Origin: DATDTB01 sp035291025
Lineage (GTDB): Archaea > Iainarchaeota > Iainarchaeia > JAFGOX01 > DATDTB01
DNA length: 5,473 nt
Assembly: GCA_035291025.1 (NCBI GenBank)
Contig: DATDTB010000041.1
Coordinates: 1 to 5,473 of the forward strand
Reading direction: 5' to 3'
Under the pieces are notes generated by a model, which saw only the letters and a program-made list of their open reading frames with translations, was not told where the DNA came from and searched no databases. Positions 3,458 to 5,473 of this stretch are shown here, piece by piece (position 1 is the stretch's first letter; the number at the start of each line of letters is the position of its first letter). A program made the position numbers and the translations under genes.

Positions 3458-5473
3458 CCCCGGAGGGACAGCAGTACGGCCTGCCCGCGTTGCCTCCGGA
3501 ACCGCATTGGTTGCCGCACGCGCCGCAGTTCAAGACTGACGCGGAAGAATTGACGCTGGTGCAAGCGAAAACCGTGGCGTTTTCGTTCCCGCAACACTTG
3601 TAAACAAAGTTCATTATGTTCAGCGTGGCGCAATCATCATGCACAGCGCACGTGAAAACTCCGCACGTCCCGTAAGCGTTAGGGCTCCCAGGACCCCAGC
3701 AAACCTCGGGCGCGGGCACTTGCTGGCCGGCAAGAGGCCTTGTCTTTTCCAGGCAGTTCTCGCCCTCGCCTTCAGCCTTGCATCCCCCGCAGTTCTGGGG
3801 GTCCGCCGAGTAACTAATGCATTTCCCATCGCACCTGTAGGTTGAAGGCGGGCAATCGCACCTATTGCAGTCCGCCTCGCAGCTCGCGCAGGTTTCAATG
3901 CTGTCATCGCATACTCCGTCGCCGCACACGCTTTCCTTCAAGACGTTTTGCGCAGCCAGGCAGGTGTTTGGCGCCAGCGAACTAGTGTCGCAAGTGTAGT
4001 CGCATGGGATGTTAGAGTAAGAGTACGGCCCGCCCAATAAGTTGGCCAAGGCGCTTGATATCCCTGTGGGGTCTGACCAGCCTTGAAACTTAAGAGAAAC
4101 GTTGCCGCCTTCGCCGTCTAACGCGACTCCGCAAACGTTCCCGCTCGCGTCCTCCAAGTCGTTGTAGTAAGCCAAGGCATCGTACTTGTTGTGGTAACAG
4201 AAGCAGTTGTCCTTTACTCCAAGCGTCCTTGGGTAAGACTCCAAACCATAGTTTGAGCTCCAGCCGCCCAAAAGCCAGTCAAGCAACCACTCAGACAATC
4301 CCTTGCTGGAGCCAATCACTGTGTTGAAGTACAAGTGGAGGTCGTGCAGTGCGCTGGTTGTTATTCCGTTGTCGTTTTCCGTCAAGACATTGTTGAGCAA
4401 GCGGACGTCCTTGCCTGAATCCAGGGAAATGGAAATCCCGTTAGTGAAGCCGGAGACCCTGCAGTTCTTCAAGACGACCAAGTCAACGCCGGCGCCGGTT
4501 CCACCCACGGAAATGCCAGTTGTCTCGGGTCCCAAAATCATGGTCGAAGAACTCTTTTCAATAGTCGCCCCTAGGCAGTCGAGTATTTGGGTTTTGTCGC
4601 CGTCTGCGTCACTTCCAACTTGCCAGTTAATGCAACTGCCAGCTGCGCTGACTGCCTGCGTTACTCCTGACAATGCAACGTTTTTCCCTTGGCTCAGCAA
4701 GGCGCTGCAGGACTCGCATGAATTGCAGGAAAAGAACTGCTTTTTCGGCGCCTTCAGTGGTGATGCATCGGTGTTCGAGTTGTTCAGCTTGTAGTTCTTG
4801 TCGCACACTCCGTCGTTGTTGGCGTCACTGCACGTTTGGCTGTGTCCTGTTTCGTAAGGCGTTTCCCAAAAGTTGCCCGTAATGAAAGAACCACCGGCGA
4901 TGTTTGGCCCCGGCGTTCTCTGGACGCTCCAAGCGTTGCTTCCCTGCGTGCCGCTGAACGCCACGTTTTGCAGGTTCGCGAACCAGTTGTTGTAGAACTT
5001 GTTATTTGCGGGAATTCCGTCAGTTTGCTCAAGCCTCACCCCTGCGCCCAAATTGGACTTAAGCACGTTTCCCGCCACTTCGTTATCGGAGGCCGTGCCC
5101 CGGACTTCAATGCCGTAAACCCAGTCGCTGACGACGCAGTTCTCCACTTTCACTCCAGTCCTCCCGGTGCCAATCTCGACGCCGACGCCGCTGTCAACGC
5201 CGTCAATCTTCCTTCCCTGGCAGTCCAAGGTCACGTTGTTGGCGCCAATAGTCATACACAAAGCCGTGGAACGGTCTGAGATGTCAGAGGTGAGAACGTA
5301 AGTCAAGCCGTTCGTGGAAAGCACGCCACAGGAAGTAATTGAAAGGCTGCTCAGGCACTGGCCCTGGTGGCACACAGTGCCTCCCGTGCACGCGTTACCG
5401 CAAGAACCGCAATTAGAGTTGTCTGTTTGCAGGTTCCTGCACGTCCCACTGCAGTCAGTCTGGCCTGAAGGGC
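3405..5473 (-). CDS. Large secreted/surface Cys-rich parallel beta-helix protein, NosD-like (N-terminus outside window)
   Basis: The last 688 residues are in the window; the frame is open to base 5471 and stops at TGA 3407-3405. The in-frame GTG at 5375 is not the start, because a Cys-rich module continues upstream of it. In order (residue 1 at base 5471): a Cys module with NCGSCGNAC (20-28); a first right-handed beta-helix (about 45-235) opening with ITSCGVL and NVTLDCQGRKIDG and closing with GNFW, a Ca-binding-like DANNDGVCD (216-224) and SPL, the usual end of NosD/PbH1 domains; a SCNSCESC linker (248-255); a second beta-helix (about 260-485) with LDCLGATI; then CGDGVCDDSIETCASC (516-531), NCGGC (560-564) and a C-terminal Cys module with NCGACGNQC (648-656). 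The many paired cysteines, N-x-S/T sequons and lack of charge clusters suggest an extracytoplasmic, disulfide-stabilised, possibly glycosylated protein, perhaps an adhesin or polysaccharide-binding surface protein. No membrane segment is seen at the C-terminus, so any signal or anchor would be N-terminal. Exact function is unknown. Confidence 0.88.
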   Translation of the reverse strand, partial: PSGQTDCSGTCRNLQTDNSNCGSCGNACTGGTVCHQGQCLSSLSITSCGVLSTNGLTYVLTSDISDRSTALCMTIGANNVTLDCQGRKIDGVDSGVGVEIGTGRTGVKVENCVVSDWVYGIEVRGTASDNEVAGNVLKSNLGAGVRLEQTDGIPANNKFYNNWFANLQNVAFSGTQGSNAWSVQRTPGPNIAGGSFITGNFWETPYETGHSQTCSDANNDGVCDKNYKLNNSNTDASPLKAPKKQFFSCNSCESCSALLSQGKNVALSGVTQAVSAAGSCINWQVGSDADGDKTQILDCLGATIEKSSSTMILGPETTGISVGGTGAGVDLVVLKNCRVSGFTNGISISLDSGKDVRLLNNVLTENDNGITTSALHDLHLYFNTVIGSSKGLSEWLLDWLLGGWSSNYGLESYPRTLGVKDNCFCYHNKYDALAYYNDLEDASGNVCGVALDGEGGNVSLKFQGWSDPTGISSALANLLGGPYSYSNIPCDYTCDTSSLAPNTCLAAQNVLKESVCGDGVCDDSIETCASCEADCNRCDCPPSTYRCDGKCISYSADPQNCGGCKAEGEGENCLEKTRPLAGQQVPAPEVCWGPGSPNAYGTCGVFTCAVHDDCATLNIMNFVYKCCGNENATVFACTSVNSSASVLNCGACGNQCGSGGNAGRPYCCPSGGTFACSSAPCPPSLPDV

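Noticed and set aside
2965..3603. Plus-strand 212-codon frame opposite rubredoxin and the surface-protein end
   Set aside because: It overlaps two well-supported minus-strand genes, has no ribosome binding site, and has shadow-like Arg/Trp/Cys-rich composition.
4303..4794. Plus-strand 163-codon frame inside the surface-protein gene
   Set aside because: It is antisense to conserved beta-helix coding sequence, with no domain or start signal.
5373..5375. GTG as the start of the surface protein
   Set aside because: The frame stays open to the window edge and upstream codons encode another Cys-rich unit (NCGSCGNAC and TDCSGTC), so the true start is beyond 5473.

Overview
The window looks archaeal and shows no sign of being plasmid or phage. 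Three things point that way: Shine-Dalgarno sites matching the 16S 3' end (GGTGAT, GGAGTGA, GGAGGT), AT-rich TATA-like boxes instead of -35/-10 promoters, and the gene set (archease, a rubredoxin, a small DEAD-box helicase, a NosD-type beta-helix surface protein with Cys-rich modules). Large Cys-rich beta-helix proteins of this kind are frequent in DPANN-type genomes (Diapherotrites/Micrarchaeota-like), but that placement is a guess from style and not from a marker gene.

Plus strand, 1-2144: the 3' end of a folC-like gene, a 243-base non-coding stretch with TATA-like boxes and two predicted hairpins, a complete DEAD-box RNA helicase, and 32 bases later a small RelE/ParE-superfamily toxin-like gene with no antitoxin next to it. 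Minus strand, 5473-2155: the C-terminal 688 residues of a secreted or surface Cys-rich beta-helix protein (its start lies outside the window), then a tight run of rubredoxin, HIT-family protein and archease with gaps of 18 and 10 bases. The two gene blocks converge with only 10 bases between the stop codons of the toxin-like gene and archease.

Several genes touch RNA metabolism (helicase, RelE-like putative mRNA interferase, archease as the activator of the RtcB RNA ligase), but no shared pathway is proven by the layout. The most unusual local signal is a tandem duplication of period 43 bases (36/43 identical) across the end of the surface-protein gene. Because 43 is not a multiple of three, the present stop codon arises at the junction of the two copies, and the outer copy still encodes a recognisable second version of the C-terminus in the +1 frame. 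I did not find tRNA, rRNA, CRISPR, insertion sequences or an obvious novel multi-gene system.
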